Shown here: positions 1-13,524 of the stretch, piece by piece
How positions within the stretch are numbered: the stretch's first letter is position 1
Layout of the letters: each line of letters begins with the position of its first letter
NCBI RefSeq assembly: GCF_003732485.1
Contig: NZ_MOAK01000087.1
Span: 177,230 to 241,229 of the forward strand
Direction: 5' to 3'
DNA: 64,000 nt
DNA from: Pseudomonas protegens
GTDB taxonomy: Bacteria > Pseudomonadota > Gammaproteobacteria > Pseudomonadales > Pseudomonadaceae
The notes under the pieces: generated by a model
The model's database searches: none
Told to the model about the DNA's origin: nothing
Seen by the model: the letters and a program-made list of their open reading frames with translations, nothing else
Position numbers and translations under genes: made by a program

Positions 1-651
<651 letters not shown>

Positions 652-683
652 TTACGCGCAGCTCTTGAAAAATCAGGCGCAGC

Positions 684-1307
684 TCAGCTGCTGCGCATCA
701 ACGGATAAAGCTCTTTGAGCAATTTGCGCCGGCTGATCACCAGTTGCCAGCGATGGCCGCCCAGCTGTCGCCACAGGCGTGCCGAGCGGATGCCGGCCAG
801 CAGCAGGGCGCGGATCTTCGAGGCATTGCTGGGCTGCTGCAGGTTGCGCATGTCGCCGTGCACCTGAATGCGCTGGCGCAGGGTGCTCAGGGTGTCCTGG
901 TACAGCCCGCCGCACGCGGCGATGACGTTTTCGTGGGCTGGACCGAAATGTTCTACCTGGGACTGAATCTGCGGCAGGCGTTTGCCGATGGTCTCCAGCA
1001 GGTCGTCGCGCTTGGCCAGCTGGCGCTCCAGGCCGAGCATCGACAAAGCGTAGCGCAGCGGTTCGCGCTGCAGGGTGCTGGGGTCGCGCTCCAGGGCGCC
1101 GATCAGGGCCCGGTAACCCTCGCGCAGGTTGATGTCGTCGCCGCCGTAGACTTCCAGGGTGTCTTTCGGGTCGCGGATCAGCAGGCTGCCGAGCATGCAG
1201 CTCAAGGCCGCTTCGCTGACCTGGCCGGTCTTGGCGATCCGGTCCACCAGTACGGCGGCCAGGAATACACCGCCCAGCGCCGTCAGTTGTTCCTGAATCG
1301 GGCTCAT
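684..1307 (-). CDS. hflD: High-frequency lysogenization protein HflD homologue
   Basis: This is a 207-residue helical protein of the HflD (YcfC) family. In E. coli, HflD is a peripheral inner-membrane protein that binds lambda CII; its cellular role in Pseudomonas is unclear. The ATG at 1307 gives [20 protein letters not shown], matching the family's N-terminus, and its first four bases overlap the mnmA stop codon. Longer in-frame extensions run inside mnmA and are not real. The mnmA-hflD-purB order is conserved in gammaproteobacteria and supports the call. The overlap implies translational coupling to mnmA. Confidence 0.93.
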   Translation of the reverse strand: MSPIQEQLTALGGVFLAAVLVDRIAKTGQVSEAALSCMLGSLLIRDPKDTLEVYGGDDINLREGYRALIGALERDPSTLQREPLRYALSMLGLERQLAKRDDLLETIGKRLPQIQSQVEHFGPAHENVIAACGGLYQDTLSTLRQRIQVHGDMRNLQQPSNASKIRALLLAGIRSARLWRQLGGHRWQLVISRRKLLKELYPLMRSS

Positions 1308-2437
1308 GGACGGGCGTCCTTGCTGCTCCAGGGTTCGGCCACTTCGATCACGCCGCCACCGAGGCAGATCTCGCCGTCGTAGAACACCACGGACTGGCCG
1401 GGAGTGACGGCGCGCTGTGGGTCGTCGAAGGTGGCGCGGTAGCCGTTGGCGGTCTTTTCCAGGGTGCAGGGCTGGTCGCTCTGGCGGTAGCGCACCTTGG
1501 CGGTCAGGCGTCGCGGCTGGCTCAGGTCGATGGGGTTGACCCAATAGATGTCGGAGGCCAGCAGGGCGCGGGAGAACAGCCAGGGGTGATCATTGCCCTG
1601 GCCCACGATCAGCTCGTTGTGCTCCAGGTCCTTGATCAGCACGTACCACGGCTCTTCGCCGGCGTCTTTCAGGCCGCCGATGCCCAGGCCCTGACGCTGG
1701 CCGATGGTGTGGTACATCAAGCCGTGATGGCGGCCGATGACTTCACCTTCGGTGGTCTTGATCTCGCCGGGCTGGGCCGGCAGGTATTGCTTGAGGAAGT
1801 CGCTGAAGCGCCGCTCACCGATAAAGCAGATGCCGGTGGAGTCTTTCTTCTTCGCCGTGGCCAGGTCGTGTTTTTCGGCAATGGCGCGCACTTCGGGCTT
1901 TTCCAGCTCGCCTACCGGGAACAGGGTCTTGGCGATCTGCTCGCCGCCAACGGCGTGGAGGAAGTAGCTCTGGTCCTTGTTCGGGTCCAGGCCCTTGAGC
2001 AGTTCGGTGCGGCCGTCGATGTCGCGGCGGCGCACATAGTGGCCGGTGGCGATCAGGTCGGCGCCGAGCATCATGGCGTAGTCGAGGAAGGCCTTGAACT
2101 TGATTTCGCGGTTGCAGAGGATATCCGGGTTCGGCGTGCGGCCGGCCTTGTATTCGGCCAGGAAGTGCTCGAACACGTTGTCCCAGTATTCGGCGGCGAA
2201 GTTGGCGGTGTGCAGCTTGATGCCAATCTTGTCGCACACGGCCTGGGCGTCGGCCAGGTCGTCCATGGCGGTGCAGTATTCGGTTCCGTCGTCTTCCTCC
2301 CAGTTCTTCATGAACAGGCCTTCCACCTGGTAACCCTGCTCCATCAGCAGGAGGGCGGAAACGGAAGAATCCACGCCGCCGGACATGCCGACAATGACGC
2401 GCTTCTTTTGGTTATCAGAAGGGGCTGGATCACGCAT
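1304..2437 (-). CDS. mnmA: tRNA-specific 2-thiouridylase MnmA
   Basis: MnmA installs sulfur at U34 of tRNA-Lys, Glu and Gln, using ATP and a persulfide delivered by TusE. The 377-residue protein has the ATP-pyrophosphatase P-loop GMSGGVDSS (about residues 17-25). Cys108 ([11 protein letters not shown]) and Cys204 ([10 protein letters not shown]) correspond to the two catalytic cysteines of E. coli MnmA. The C-terminal beta-barrel domain is complete. The start at 2437 is preceded by about 70 nt of leader separating it from nudJ. The sulfur-relay genes tusDCBE are in this same window at 23.2-24.6 kb, so donor and acceptor enzymes are both represented. Confidence 0.97.
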   Translation of the reverse strand: MRDPAPSDNQKKRVIVGMSGGVDSSVSALLLMEQGYQVEGLFMKNWEEDDGTEYCTAMDDLADAQAVCDKIGIKLHTANFAAEYWDNVFEHFLAEYKAGRTPNPDILCNREIKFKAFLDYAMMLGADLIATGHYVRRRDIDGRTELLKGLDPNKDQSYFLHAVGGEQIAKTLFPVGELEKPEVRAIAEKHDLATAKKKDSTGICFIGERRFSDFLKQYLPAQPGEIKTTEGEVIGRHHGLMYHTIGQRQGLGIGGLKDAGEEPWYVLIKDLEHNELIVGQGNDHPWLFSRALLASDIYWVNPIDLSQPRRLTAKVRYRQSDQPCTLEKTANGYRATFDDPQRAVTPGQSVVFYDGEICLGGGVIEVAEPWSSKDARP

Positions 2438-2508
2438 AGGAATTCAACGGGTGTCTTGAAAAAGGACGCGATTCTAACAGGCTGAGGCCTGCAAGGCTAA
2501 AACTGCGG

Positions 2509-2955
2509 TTAAAGCATTGGTCGGATCAGTGCCAGGCTGTGCAACTGGCCATCCAGGTAATCGTCCAGGCACTGCAGGATCAGCTCGCTGCGCCAGTTGG
2601 CCCGTTGCTCCAGCAGTTGCTCGCGGCTCAGCCAGCGCGGGCCGATGATGCCGTCATCCAACTGATAGTCCGGATGATGGCGCAGTGGCTTGGCGGCAAA
2701 GCACACGCGCTGGTAGGTCACGCCGTTGCTGGGGGCGGTGTAGAGGTAGATGCCGACCACGCCGGTCAACTCCACATCCCAGCCGGTTTCCTCCAGGGTT
2801 TCGCGTACGGCCGCCTGGAGCAGGCTTTCATTGGCATCCAGGTGCCCGGCGGGCTGGTTGAGCACGGCTTGTTCGCCCTGGTATTCCTCGACGAACAGGA
2901 AGCGGCCCTGATCCTCGACGATGGTGGCGACAGTGATATGGGGTTGCCATTCCAT
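2509..2955 (-). CDS. nudJ: Nudix hydrolase, NudJ-type
   Basis: This 148-residue protein carries a complete Nudix box, G-H-L-D-A-N-E followed by RETLEETGW (GX5EX7REUXEEXGU), at about residues 37-59. It is preceded by VEE and NQPAGHL, the pattern of E. coli NudJ, a (deoxy)nucleoside tri/diphosphate and HMP-pyrophosphate phosphatase. Its position next to mnmA on the same strand is the usual Pseudomonas arrangement. The exact substrate cannot be read from the sequence. The ATG at 2955 has a purine-rich AAGGAG-type site just upstream. Confidence 0.9.
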   Translation of the reverse strand: MEWQPHITVATIVEDQGRFLFVEEYQGEQAVLNQPAGHLDANESLLQAAVRETLEETGWDVELTGVVGIYLYTAPSNGVTYQRVCFAAKPLRHHPDYQLDDGIIGPRWLSREQLLEQRANWRSELILQCLDDYLDGQLHSLALIRPML

Positions 2956-2985
2956 AAAGGCACTCCTTTATAAAGGGTGAGCATT

Positions 2986-3048
2986 GTAGGAGCCGGCTTG
3001 CCGGCGAAGCGAGCGCTGTCTTTTTCGCCGACAGGCCGGTTGCTGCGG
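2986..3048. repeat. REP palindrome with a degenerate partner
   Basis: A perfect fluorescens-type REP unit (GTAGGAGCCGGCTTGCCGGCGAA) spans 2986-3008. A degraded inverted partner (TTCGCCGACAGGCCGG) follows at about 3024-3039. It lies between nudJ and idh, outside any gene. Confidence 0.85.
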
Positions 3049-3058
3049 GCGCCAGAAG

Positions 3059-3089
3059 CACAAACCCCGGCGCGGGGCCGGGGTTTGTG
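3059..3089 (-). terminator. Hairpin after the monomeric isocitrate dehydrogenase gene
   Basis: A 13-bp perfect stem (3059-3071 pairs with 3077-3089) with a 5-nt loop lies 14 nt past the idh stop codon. No clear U-run follows on the minus strand, so it may be a 3'-end stabiliser or a weak terminator. Confidence 0.7.
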
Positions 3090-3102
3090 TGTTCGCTCGT
3101 GC

Positions 3103-5832
<2,730 letters not shown>

Positions 5833-7089
5833 ATGGGATACAAGAAGATTCAGGTTCCAGCAGTCGGCGACAAAATCACCGTCAACGCAGACCATTCTCT
5901 CAATGTTCCTAACAACCCGATTATTCCTTTCATCGAAGGCGACGGTATTGGTGTTGATATCAGCCCGGTCATGATCAAGGTTGTCGATGCTGCGGTTAAG
6001 AAGGCTTACGGCGGCGAACGCAAGATTTCCTGGATGGAAGTGTATGCCGGGGAAAAAGCGACTCAAGTGTACGACCAGGACACCTGGCTTCCTCAGGAAA
6101 CCCTGGACGCAGTGAAGGATTACGTGGTTTCCATCAAGGGCCCGCTGACCACTCCGGTCGGTGGTGGCATCCGTTCCCTGAACGTGGCCCTGCGTCAGCA
6201 ACTCGATCTTTATGTATGCCTGCGCCCTGTGCGCTGGTTCGAAGGCGTGCCCAGCCCGGTGAAGAAGCCGGGTGACGTGGACATGACCATCTTCCGTGAA
6301 AACTCCGAAGACATTTACGCCGGCATCGAGTGGAAAGCCGGCTCGGCAGAAGCCACCAAGGTCATCAAGTTCCTCAAGGAGGAAATGGGTGTCACCAAGA
6401 TCCGTTTCGACGAAAACTGCGGCATCGGCGTCAAGCCGGTTTCCCTGCAGGGCACCAAGCGTCTGGCGCGCAAGGCGCTGCAATATGTAGTGGATAACGA
6501 CCGCGACTCGCTGACCATCGTGCACAAAGGCAACATCATGAAGTTCACCGAAGGTGCCTTCAAGGAATGGGCCTACGAAGTGGCGGCCGAAGAGTTCGGC
6601 GCGACCCTGCTGGACGGCGGTCCCTGGATGCAGTTCAAGAACCCGAAAACCGGCAAGAACGTCATCGTCAAGGATGCCATCGCCGACGCCATGCTCCAGC
6701 AGATCCTGCTGCGCCCGGCCGAATACGATGTGATCGCGACCCTCAACCTCAACGGTGACTACCTGTCCGACGCCCTGGCGGCGGAAGTGGGCGGCATCGG
6801 CATTGCGCCAGGCGCCAACCTGTCCGATACCGTGGCCATGTTCGAAGCCACCCACGGTACCGCGCCCAAGTATGCTGGCAAGGACCAGGTCAACCCGGGT
6901 TCGCTGATCCTCTCCGCAGAGATGATGTTGCGCCACATGGGCTGGACCGAAGCGGCCGACCTGATCATCAAGGGCACCAATGGCGCAATCTCGGCCAAGA
7001 CCGTGACCTATGACTTCGAACGCCTGATGGACGGTGCAACCCTGCTGTCTTCCTCGGCCTTCGGCGATGCGCTGATCTCGCACATGTAA
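5833..7089 (+). CDS. icd: Homodimeric NADP-dependent isocitrate dehydrogenase
   Basis: This 418-residue protein belongs to the classic dimeric Icd of the isocitrate/isopropylmalate dehydrogenase family. It has PFIEGDGIG near residue 35, the substrate loop [33 protein letters not shown] with the serine that AceK phosphorylates in E. coli Icd located upstream (GGIRSLNVA), and the NADP-site segment [11 protein letters not shown]. It starts at ATG 5833 after an AACGGAG-type site. It oxidises isocitrate to 2-oxoglutarate in the cytosol. A strong terminator follows, so it is probably monocistronic. The monomeric isozyme lies divergently upstream. Confidence 0.98.
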   Translation: MGYKKIQVPAVGDKITVNADHSLNVPNNPIIPFIEGDGIGVDISPVMIKVVDAAVKKAYGGERKISWMEVYAGEKATQVYDQDTWLPQETLDAVKDYVVSIKGPLTTPVGGGIRSLNVALRQQLDLYVCLRPVRWFEGVPSPVKKPGDVDMTIFRENSEDIYAGIEWKAGSAEATKVIKFLKEEMGVTKIRFDENCGIGVKPVSLQGTKRLARKALQYVVDNDRDSLTIVHKGNIMKFTEGAFKEWAYEVAAEEFGATLLDGGPWMQFKNPKTGKNVIVKDAIADAMLQQILLRPAEYDVIATLNLNGDYLSDALAAEVGGIGIAPGANLSDTVAMFEATHGTAPKYAGKDQVNPGSLILSAEMMLRHMGWTEAADLIIKGTNGAISAKTVTYDFERLMDGATLLSSSAFGDALISHM

Positions 7090-7108
7090 GCTGTACGGCG
7101 CCCAAAGC

Positions 7109-7147
7109 AAACCGGCCGACTCAATCCCTTGAGTCGGCCGGTTTTTT
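7109..7147 (+). terminator. Rho-independent terminator of icd
   Basis: A 15-bp perfect stem (7110-7124 with 7129-7143), a TCCC loop and a T-run at 7142-7147 lie 20 nt after the icd stop codon. Confidence 0.93.
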
Positions 7148-7168
7148 CATGACTGGATGTTGGTTGGA

Positions 7169-7426
7169 TCAGCTCAGGGCACTTTCGGGCTGGGCCTCGG
7201 CGGTGACGATTTCGCCGGGCACCTTCAACGCGCTGATTTTGATCGCATGCAGGCCCTTGGGCCCTTGGATGATCTCGAAGCTCACAGCCTGTCCGGCTTT
7301 CAAGGTCTTGTAGCCATCCATATCGATGGCCGAGTAATGGGCAAACAGATCGTCAGTCTTGCCCTCCTCATTAATAAAGCCATAACCCTTGGCGTTGTTG
7401 AACCACTTGACCTTACCGCTAGCCAT
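7169..7426 (-). CDS. cspD: Cold-shock-domain protein CspD
   Basis: An 85-residue single cold-shock domain begins MASGKVKWFNNAKGYGF (RNP1-like KGYGFI) and continues with the RNP2-like DLFAHYSAI. A C-terminal tail runs beyond the 70-residue minimal domain. E. coli CspD is a stationary-phase inhibitor of replication that binds single-stranded DNA. The ATG at 7426 is chosen because GAGGG lies about 8 nt upstream; the alternative ATG at 7432 would be only 2 nt from it. The gene is divergent from clpS, the same neighbourhood as in enterobacteria, where cspD precedes clpSA. Confidence 0.94.
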   Translation of the reverse strand: MASGKVKWFNNAKGYGFINEEGKTDDLFAHYSAIDMDGYKTLKAGQAVSFEIIQGPKGLHAIKISALKVPGEIVTAEAQPESALS

Positions 7427-7650
7427 ACTCATATCCCTCTGCAACAGACTCCATCACTGGAGTATCATCCAGTTCATCCGCCGCCAAGCTTGGTAAAAAG
7501 GTTGACGCCGCGGACGTTTATTACCCAATGTGGGCCCTATTGGTTGTAACACCGTTTTGCCGATAGTCAAGTTGACCCGGCGGTCGGAGTTGAAATCCTT
7601 CCAGGGCGCCCCCACCACTGTATTTGCACAACTGACGAACCTTTCTTTCC

Positions 7651-8013
7651 ATGCATGCAATCAGCCAGATTCGACTAACATTCAATCAGGATCGCCCGGA
7701 CTTGCACGACGACGATTCCGCTGGCTTGGCAGTACAGGAGGCTAAGCCTGCTCTCCAGGCGCCGCCGATGTACAAGGTGGTTTTGTTCAACGATGACTAC
7801 ACGCCGATGGATTTCGTCGTCGAAGTGCTCGAGATGTTTTTTAACCTGAATCGCGAGCTGGCGACCAAGGTCATGCTGGCCGTCCATACCGAAGGGCGGG
7901 CAGTGTGTGGATTGTTTACCCGCGACATCGCCGAGACCAAGGCCATGCAGGTCAACCAGTACGCCCGGGAAAGCCAGCATCCGCTACTCTGTGAAATCGA
8001 GAAGGACGGTTAA
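7651..8013 (+). CDS. clpS: ATP-dependent Clp protease adaptor ClpS
   Basis: This 120-residue adaptor binds N-terminal Leu/Phe/Tyr/Trp degrons and delivers them to ClpAP. The core has [21 protein letters not shown] (read in two parts: [15 protein letters not shown] and VVEVLEMFF) and the segment [16 protein letters not shown], which contains the His that contacts the N-terminal amine. The N-terminal extension of about 35 residues, needed for delivery, is present. clpA starts 29 nt downstream and is certainly co-transcribed. The transferases that create its substrates, bpt and aat, are also within 5 kb. Confidence 0.97.
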   Translation: MHAISQIRLTFNQDRPDLHDDDSAGLAVQEAKPALQAPPMYKVVLFNDDYTPMDFVVEVLEMFFNLNRELATKVMLAVHTEGRAVCGLFTRDIAETKAMQVNQYARESQHPLLCEIEKDG

Positions 8014-8042
8014 CGCCGACCACTTGGGTATGAGGTGAAGCT

Positions 8043-10313
8043 ATGTTAAACCGCGAGCTCGAAGTCACCCTCAATCTCGCCTTCAAGGAGGCCCGTTCGA
8101 AGCGTCATGAGTTCATGACCGTCGAGCATCTCCTGTTGGCTCTTTTGGATAATGAGGCCGCCGCCACCGTTTTACGTGCCTGCGGAGCAAACCTCGACAA
8201 ACTCAAGCACGACCTGCAGGAGTTCATCGACTCCACAACGCCGCTGATTCCCGTGCACGACGAGGATCGCGAAACTCAGCCAACCCTGGGTTTCCAGCGT
8301 GTATTGCAACGTGCTGTCTTTCACGTACAGAGCTCGGGCAAGCGTGAAGTCACCGGTGCCAATGTGCTGGTGGCAATCTTCAGTGAGCAAGAGAGCCAGG
8401 CGGTGTTCCTGCTGAAACAGCAGAGCGTTGCCCGTATCGACGTGGTCAACTACATCGCCCATGGCATCTCCAAGGTGCCCGGGCATGGCGATCATTCTGA
8501 AGGTGAACAGGATATGCAGGACGAAGAGGGTGGTGAGTCGTCTTCTTCGGGCAATCCTCTGGATGCCTATGCCAGCAACCTCAATGAGTTGGCCCGTCAG
8601 GGCCGCATTGATCCGTTGGTAGGGCGCGAGCAGGAAGTCGAGCGCGTAGCGCAGATCCTGGCGCGCCGGCGCAAGAACAACCCGCTGCTGGTGGGTGAGG
8701 CAGGCGTGGGCAAGACCGCGATTGCCGAGGGCCTGGCCAAGCGCATCGTCGACAATCAAGTGCCGGACCTGCTGGTCAACAGCGTCGTCTACTCGCTGGA
8801 TCTCGGGGCGTTGCTGGCCGGTACCAAATACCGCGGCGATTTCGAGAAGCGCTTCAAGGCGCTGCTGGGCGAACTGAAAAAACGCCCTCAGGCGATCCTG
8901 TTCATCGACGAAATCCACACCATCATCGGTGCCGGTGCGGCCTCCGGTGGGGTGATGGACGCCTCGAACCTGCTCAAGCCGCTGCTGTCCTCGGGTGATA
9001 TCCGTTGCATCGGCTCGACTACCTTCCAGGAGTTCCGTGGCATTTTCGAGAAGGACCGGGCCTTGGCGCGGCGCTTCCAGAAAGTCGATGTGTCCGAGCC
9101 CTCGGTTGAAGACACCATTGGCATCCTGCGCGGCCTCAAGGGGCGTTTCGAGCAGCATCACAGTATCGAATACAGTGATGAAGCCCTGCGTGCCGCTGCA
9201 GAATTGGCCTCTCGCTATATCAATGACCGGCATATGCCGGACAAGGCCATCGACGTCATCGACGAGGCAGGTGCCTATCAGCGCCTGCAGCCGGCGGAGA
9301 AGCGCGTGAAGCGCATCGAAGTGGCCCAGGTCGAAGACATCGTGGCGAAAATCGCGCGGATTCCACCAAAACACGTCACCAGTTCCGATAAAGAGCTGCT
9401 GCGTAATCTTGAGCGCGATCTCAAGCTGACGGTGTTTGGCCAGGATGCGGCGATCGATTCGCTGTCCACCGCGATCAAGCTGTCCCGTGCAGGCCTGAAA
9501 TCGCCGGACAAACCGGTCGGTTCCTTCCTGTTCGCCGGTCCTACCGGTGTCGGCAAGACCGAAGCGGCGCGGCAGTTGGCCAAGGCCATGGGGATCGAGC
9601 TGGTACGCTTCGACATGTCCGAGTACATGGAGCGGCACACCGTCTCGCGCTTGATTGGTGCGCCTCCCGGCTATGTCGGTTTCGACCAGGGTGGCTTGCT
9701 GACCGAGGCCATCACCAAGCAGCCGCATTGCGTATTGCTGCTCGATGAAATCGAGAAGGCCCACCCGGAAGTCTTCAACCTGCTGCTGCAGGTGATGGAC
9801 CACGGGACCCTGACCGACAACAACGGGCGCAAGGCGGATTTCCGCAATGTGATCGTCATCATGACCACCAACGCCGGTGCTGAAACCGCGGCGCGAGCCT
9901 CCATCGGCTTCACGCATCAGGATCACTCTTCCGATGCCATGGAAGTGATCAAGAAGAGCTTCACGCCGGAGTTCCGCAACCGTCTGGACACCATTATCCA
10001 GTTCGGTCGCCTGAGCCACGAAGTGATCAAGAGCGTGGTGGACAAGTTCCTTACCGAGCTTCAGGCGCAGCTGGAAGACAAGCGCGTGCAGCTGGAAGTG
10101 ACCGATGCCGCTCGCAGCTGGCTGGCCGCCGGTGGTTACGACGTGACCATGGGCGCCCGTCCGATGGCGCGCTTGATCCAGGACAAGATCAAGCGTCCCC
10201 TGGCCGAGGAGATCCTGTTTGGCGAGCTGTCCGACCATGGCGGTGTGGTCCACATCGACATCAAGGATGGCGAGCTGACCTTCGATTTCGAGACCACGGC
10301 GGAAATGGCTTGA
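8043..10313 (+). CDS. clpA: ClpA, ATPase/unfoldase of the ClpAP protease
   Basis: This 756-residue Hsp100 protein has an N-domain with two Clp repeats (about 1-140), followed by AAA+ module 1 with Walker [10 protein letters not shown] (218-226) and AAA+ module 2 with Walker [10 protein letters not shown] (499-507) and [10 protein letters not shown]. An IGF tripeptide near 621-623 sits in the loop that docks to ClpP. It unfolds substrates and threads them into ClpP; clpP itself is not in the window. It follows clpS closely and ends with a hairpin terminator. The length equals that of E. coli ClpA. Confidence 0.98.
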   Translation: MLNRELEVTLNLAFKEARSKRHEFMTVEHLLLALLDNEAAATVLRACGANLDKLKHDLQEFIDSTTPLIPVHDEDRETQPTLGFQRVLQRAVFHVQSSGKREVTGANVLVAIFSEQESQAVFLLKQQSVARIDVVNYIAHGISKVPGHGDHSEGEQDMQDEEGGESSSSGNPLDAYASNLNELARQGRIDPLVGREQEVERVAQILARRRKNNPLLVGEAGVGKTAIAEGLAKRIVDNQVPDLLVNSVVYSLDLGALLAGTKYRGDFEKRFKALLGELKKRPQAILFIDEIHTIIGAGAASGGVMDASNLLKPLLSSGDIRCIGSTTFQEFRGIFEKDRALARRFQKVDVSEPSVEDTIGILRGLKGRFEQHHSIEYSDEALRAAAELASRYINDRHMPDKAIDVIDEAGAYQRLQPAEKRVKRIEVAQVEDIVAKIARIPPKHVTSSDKELLRNLERDLKLTVFGQDAAIDSLSTAIKLSRAGLKSPDKPVGSFLFAGPTGVGKTEAARQLAKAMGIELVRFDMSEYMERHTVSRLIGAPPGYVGFDQGGLLTEAITKQPHCVLLLDEIEKAHPEVFNLLLQVMDHGTLTDNNGRKADFRNVIVIMTTNAGAETAARASIGFTHQDHSSDAMEVIKKSFTPEFRNRLDTIIQFGRLSHEVIKSVVDKFLTELQAQLEDKRVQLEVTDAARSWLAAGGYDVTMGARPMARLIQDKIKRPLAEEILFGELSDHGGVVHIDIKDGELTFDFETTAEMA

Positions 10314-10340
10314 TCGCCGCATAACACAGCAGTACAGCCA

Positions 10341-10362
10341 AAGGCACCGGGAGGTGCCTTTG
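10341..10362 (+). terminator. Terminator of clpSA
   Basis: An 8-bp perfect stem AAGGCACC/GGTGCCTT with a GGGA loop lies 27 nt after the clpA stop codon. Ts follow, but the U-run is short. Confidence 0.8.
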
Positions 10363-10400
10363 TGCTATCTGGCGTTTGAAACGTTTTTTTGCAGACGAAC

Positions 10401-10425
10401 AAAAACGCCCGGCATAACCGGGCGT
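10401..10425 (-). terminator. Terminator of infA
   Basis: An 8-bp stem (ACGCCCGG/CCGGGCGT) lies about 16 nt past the infA stop codon. On the minus strand it is followed by a run of five Ts (10401-10405 read as complement). Confidence 0.88.
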
Positions 10426-10440
10426 CTTGTATTGACTTGC

Positions 10441-10659
10441 TTAGCGAGCGCGGTAAGTGATGCGCCCTTTGCTCAAGTCATAGGGCGTCAGCTCGACGCG
10501 CACTTTGTCACCGGTAAGAATACGAATGTAGTTCTTGCGCATCTTGCCGGAAATATGCGCGGTTACGACGTGCCCATTTTCCAACTCCACACGAAACATG
10601 GTGTTGGGCAGGGTGTCGACGACAGTGCCTTCCATTTCGAAGCTGTCTTCTTTCGACAT
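10441..10659 (-). CDS. infA: Translation initiation factor IF-1
   Basis: This 72-residue OB-fold protein begins [20 protein letters not shown] and contains [23 protein letters not shown] and the end GRITYRAR, an essentially complete IF-1 of the usual length. It binds the 30S A site during initiation. The ATG at 10659 is the conserved family start; longer in-frame extensions are spurious. It is convergent with clpA and downstream of bpt on the same strand. Confidence 0.98.
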
Positions 10660-10759
10660 GCAGTAAAGCCCTCGGTGTCCAATGAATGGCCCGGTGCAAC
10701 TGCGCCAGGCAAAAGCGGCGTGCATTGTGCCCGAAAAGTGGGGTTTAAGCCAAGACCTT

Positions 10760-11467
10760 CTAGTTGAGGATCACCCATCTCTGGTTAACCAGCAGCTCTA
10801 TGGGGCGATATTGGGTCTTGTAGTTCATCTTTTTGCAGTTCTTGATCCAGTAGCCGAGGTACACCGCATCCAGCCCGAGGCGCAGGGTTTCGCCGATTTG
10901 CCAAAGGATCGCAAAGCGCCCGAGGCTGCGGCGCTCTTCGTCGGGTTCATAGAAGGTGTAGACCGCTGACAGGCCATTGGGCAGCAGGTCTGTGACCGCC
11001 ACGGCCAGCAGGCGGCCGTCCAGGCGGAACTCGTAGAAGCGCGAGAAGGGCAGGTCTCGAACCAGGAAGGTCGAGAACTGGTCGCGGCTTGGGGGGAACA
11101 TGTCGCCATCGGCGTGGCGTTGCTCGATGTAGCGCTGGTAGAGGTCGAAATACTCTTCGCTGAAGCAGGGTTTCGCCGCGTGTACGGTCAGGTCGCTGTT
11201 GCGTTTGAGAATGCGCTTTTGCTGGCGGCTGGGCAGGAACTGTGTAGCAGGAATGCGCGCCGGCACGCAGGCGTTGCAGTTCTGGCAGTGGGGGCGATAC
11301 AGATGATCGCCGCTGCGCCGAAAGCCCATTTCCGACAGATCCGCGTAGACATGCACGTCCATGGGCTGGCTGGGATCGAGGAACAGAGTGGTCGCCTGTT
11401 CGTCGGGCAGGTAGCTGCAAGAGTGGGGTTGGGTGGCATAGAACTTCAGGCGCGCCAACTCGGTCAT
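10760..11467 (-). CDS. bpt: Aspartate/glutamate leucyltransferase (Bpt)
   Basis: Bpt transfers leucine from Leu-tRNA to N-terminal Asp or Glu, turning secondary destabilising residues into a ClpS degron. The 235-residue sequence fits the bacterial Ate1-related Bpt family. The N-terminus carries the cysteine segments [13 protein letters not shown] and [13 protein letters not shown]; the C-terminal acetyltransferase-like part includes [14 protein letters not shown] and [15 protein letters not shown]. aat lies just upstream on the same strand (59 nt gap) and clpSA is downstream. In UniProt-type annotation this family is sometimes labelled arginyltransferase. Confidence 0.95.
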
Positions 11468-11525
11468 GAGTCAACCCTCGGAATAAGCTTTGCAATTAAG
11501 TGTAAGCCACCCCCGGCAAACCCGC

Positions 11526-12206
11526 CTAGGAAACCCATATGGCGCGGCTCGGCAGGTCCAGGTGGTGTTTCAGGTAATTCGCGAACTCTGGCCGGGAAAT
11601 GGATCGGGCGCCGAGGCTGTGCAGGTGTTCGGTGGGCATCTGGCAGTCGATCAGCACAAATCCCCACGCCTTCAAGCGTTCCACCAGAGTGGCAAAGCCG
11701 AATTTCGAGGCATTGTCGGCGCGGCTGAACATCGACTCGCCGAAAAACAGCTGCCCCATGGCCAGTCCATACAAGCCGCCCACCAGCACTCCCTGATCCC
11801 AGACCTCCACCGAATGGGCGTAGCCGCGTTGATGCAGTTGCAGGTAGGCGCGTTGCATCGCTTCGCTGATCCAGGTGCCGTCGGCATAGGCGCGAGGCGC
11901 TGCGCAGGCGCTGATGACTGCGGCAAAGTCCCGATCGAAGGTCACCTGATAGCGTTGTTTGCGCAACAGTTTGCCCAGGCTGCGGGAGACATGCAGTTCG
12001 TCCGGGAATAACACCGTGCGCGGATCGGGGGACCACCAGAGAATCGGCTGGCCTTCGGAAAACCAGGGAAAGCAGCCGTGACGATAGGCCTGGATCAGGC
12101 GGTCGGCAGACAAGTCTCCGCCCGCGGCCAGCAAGCCATTGGGCTCGCGCATGGCCTTTTCCAGCGGCGGGAAGTCGAGTGTGTTGCGTTGTAACCAGGT
12201 CAGCAT
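11526..12206 (-). CDS. aat: Leucyl/phenylalanyl-tRNA-protein transferase
   Basis: Aat adds Leu or Phe from tRNA to N-terminal Lys/Arg, making a primary degron for ClpS-ClpAP. The 226-residue protein has the family signatures [32 protein letters not shown] and [18 protein letters not shown], plus [18 protein letters not shown] near the C-terminus. The ATG at 12206 ([14 protein letters not shown]) is the conserved start; the 19-residue upstream extension is not. It is co-directional with bpt and trxB and probably forms one unit with bpt. Confidence 0.96.
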   Translation of the reverse strand: MLTWLQRNTLDFPPLEKAMREPNGLLAAGGDLSADRLIQAYRHGCFPWFSEGQPILWWSPDPRTVLFPDELHVSRSLGKLLRKQRYQVTFDRDFAAVISACAAPRAYADGTWISEAMQRAYLQLHQRGYAHSVEVWDQGVLVGGLYGLAMGQLFFGESMFSRADNASKFGFATLVERLKAWGFVLIDCQMPTEHLHSLGARSISRPEFANYLKHHLDLPSRAIWVS

Positions 12207-12278
12207 GGTATCCAGACTTGCGGCAGGGGAGGGCGGTGGCGAGCCATTGCGGGCCCGCCACAAGCGTAGGGCGAGGGC

Positions 12279-13238
<960 letters not shown>

Positions 13239-13524
13239 TCATAAGCCTTTGTCACAAAAGAGAATGCATGCTCCAATTGAACAGTGCGTAACAGGCCGTT
13301 GACTATGCTGGTCGGAGGGTTCCGACGTGGCATGGCGTGAACAAACCCGTACAATACGACGCTGTACCGGGTTTATTCAGAATTGCACTGTTTCAGAAGC
13401 AAGGGGCAGAGTGTTAAAAGTAGCCCCAGTTACGCCGGTCAACTTTATTTACCTGCTCGGATTGAGCAGTATCTTGTAGTCAATCACCCGTTGGACGCGC
13501 CCTTGGCGCAGGAAAAGACGCGTT

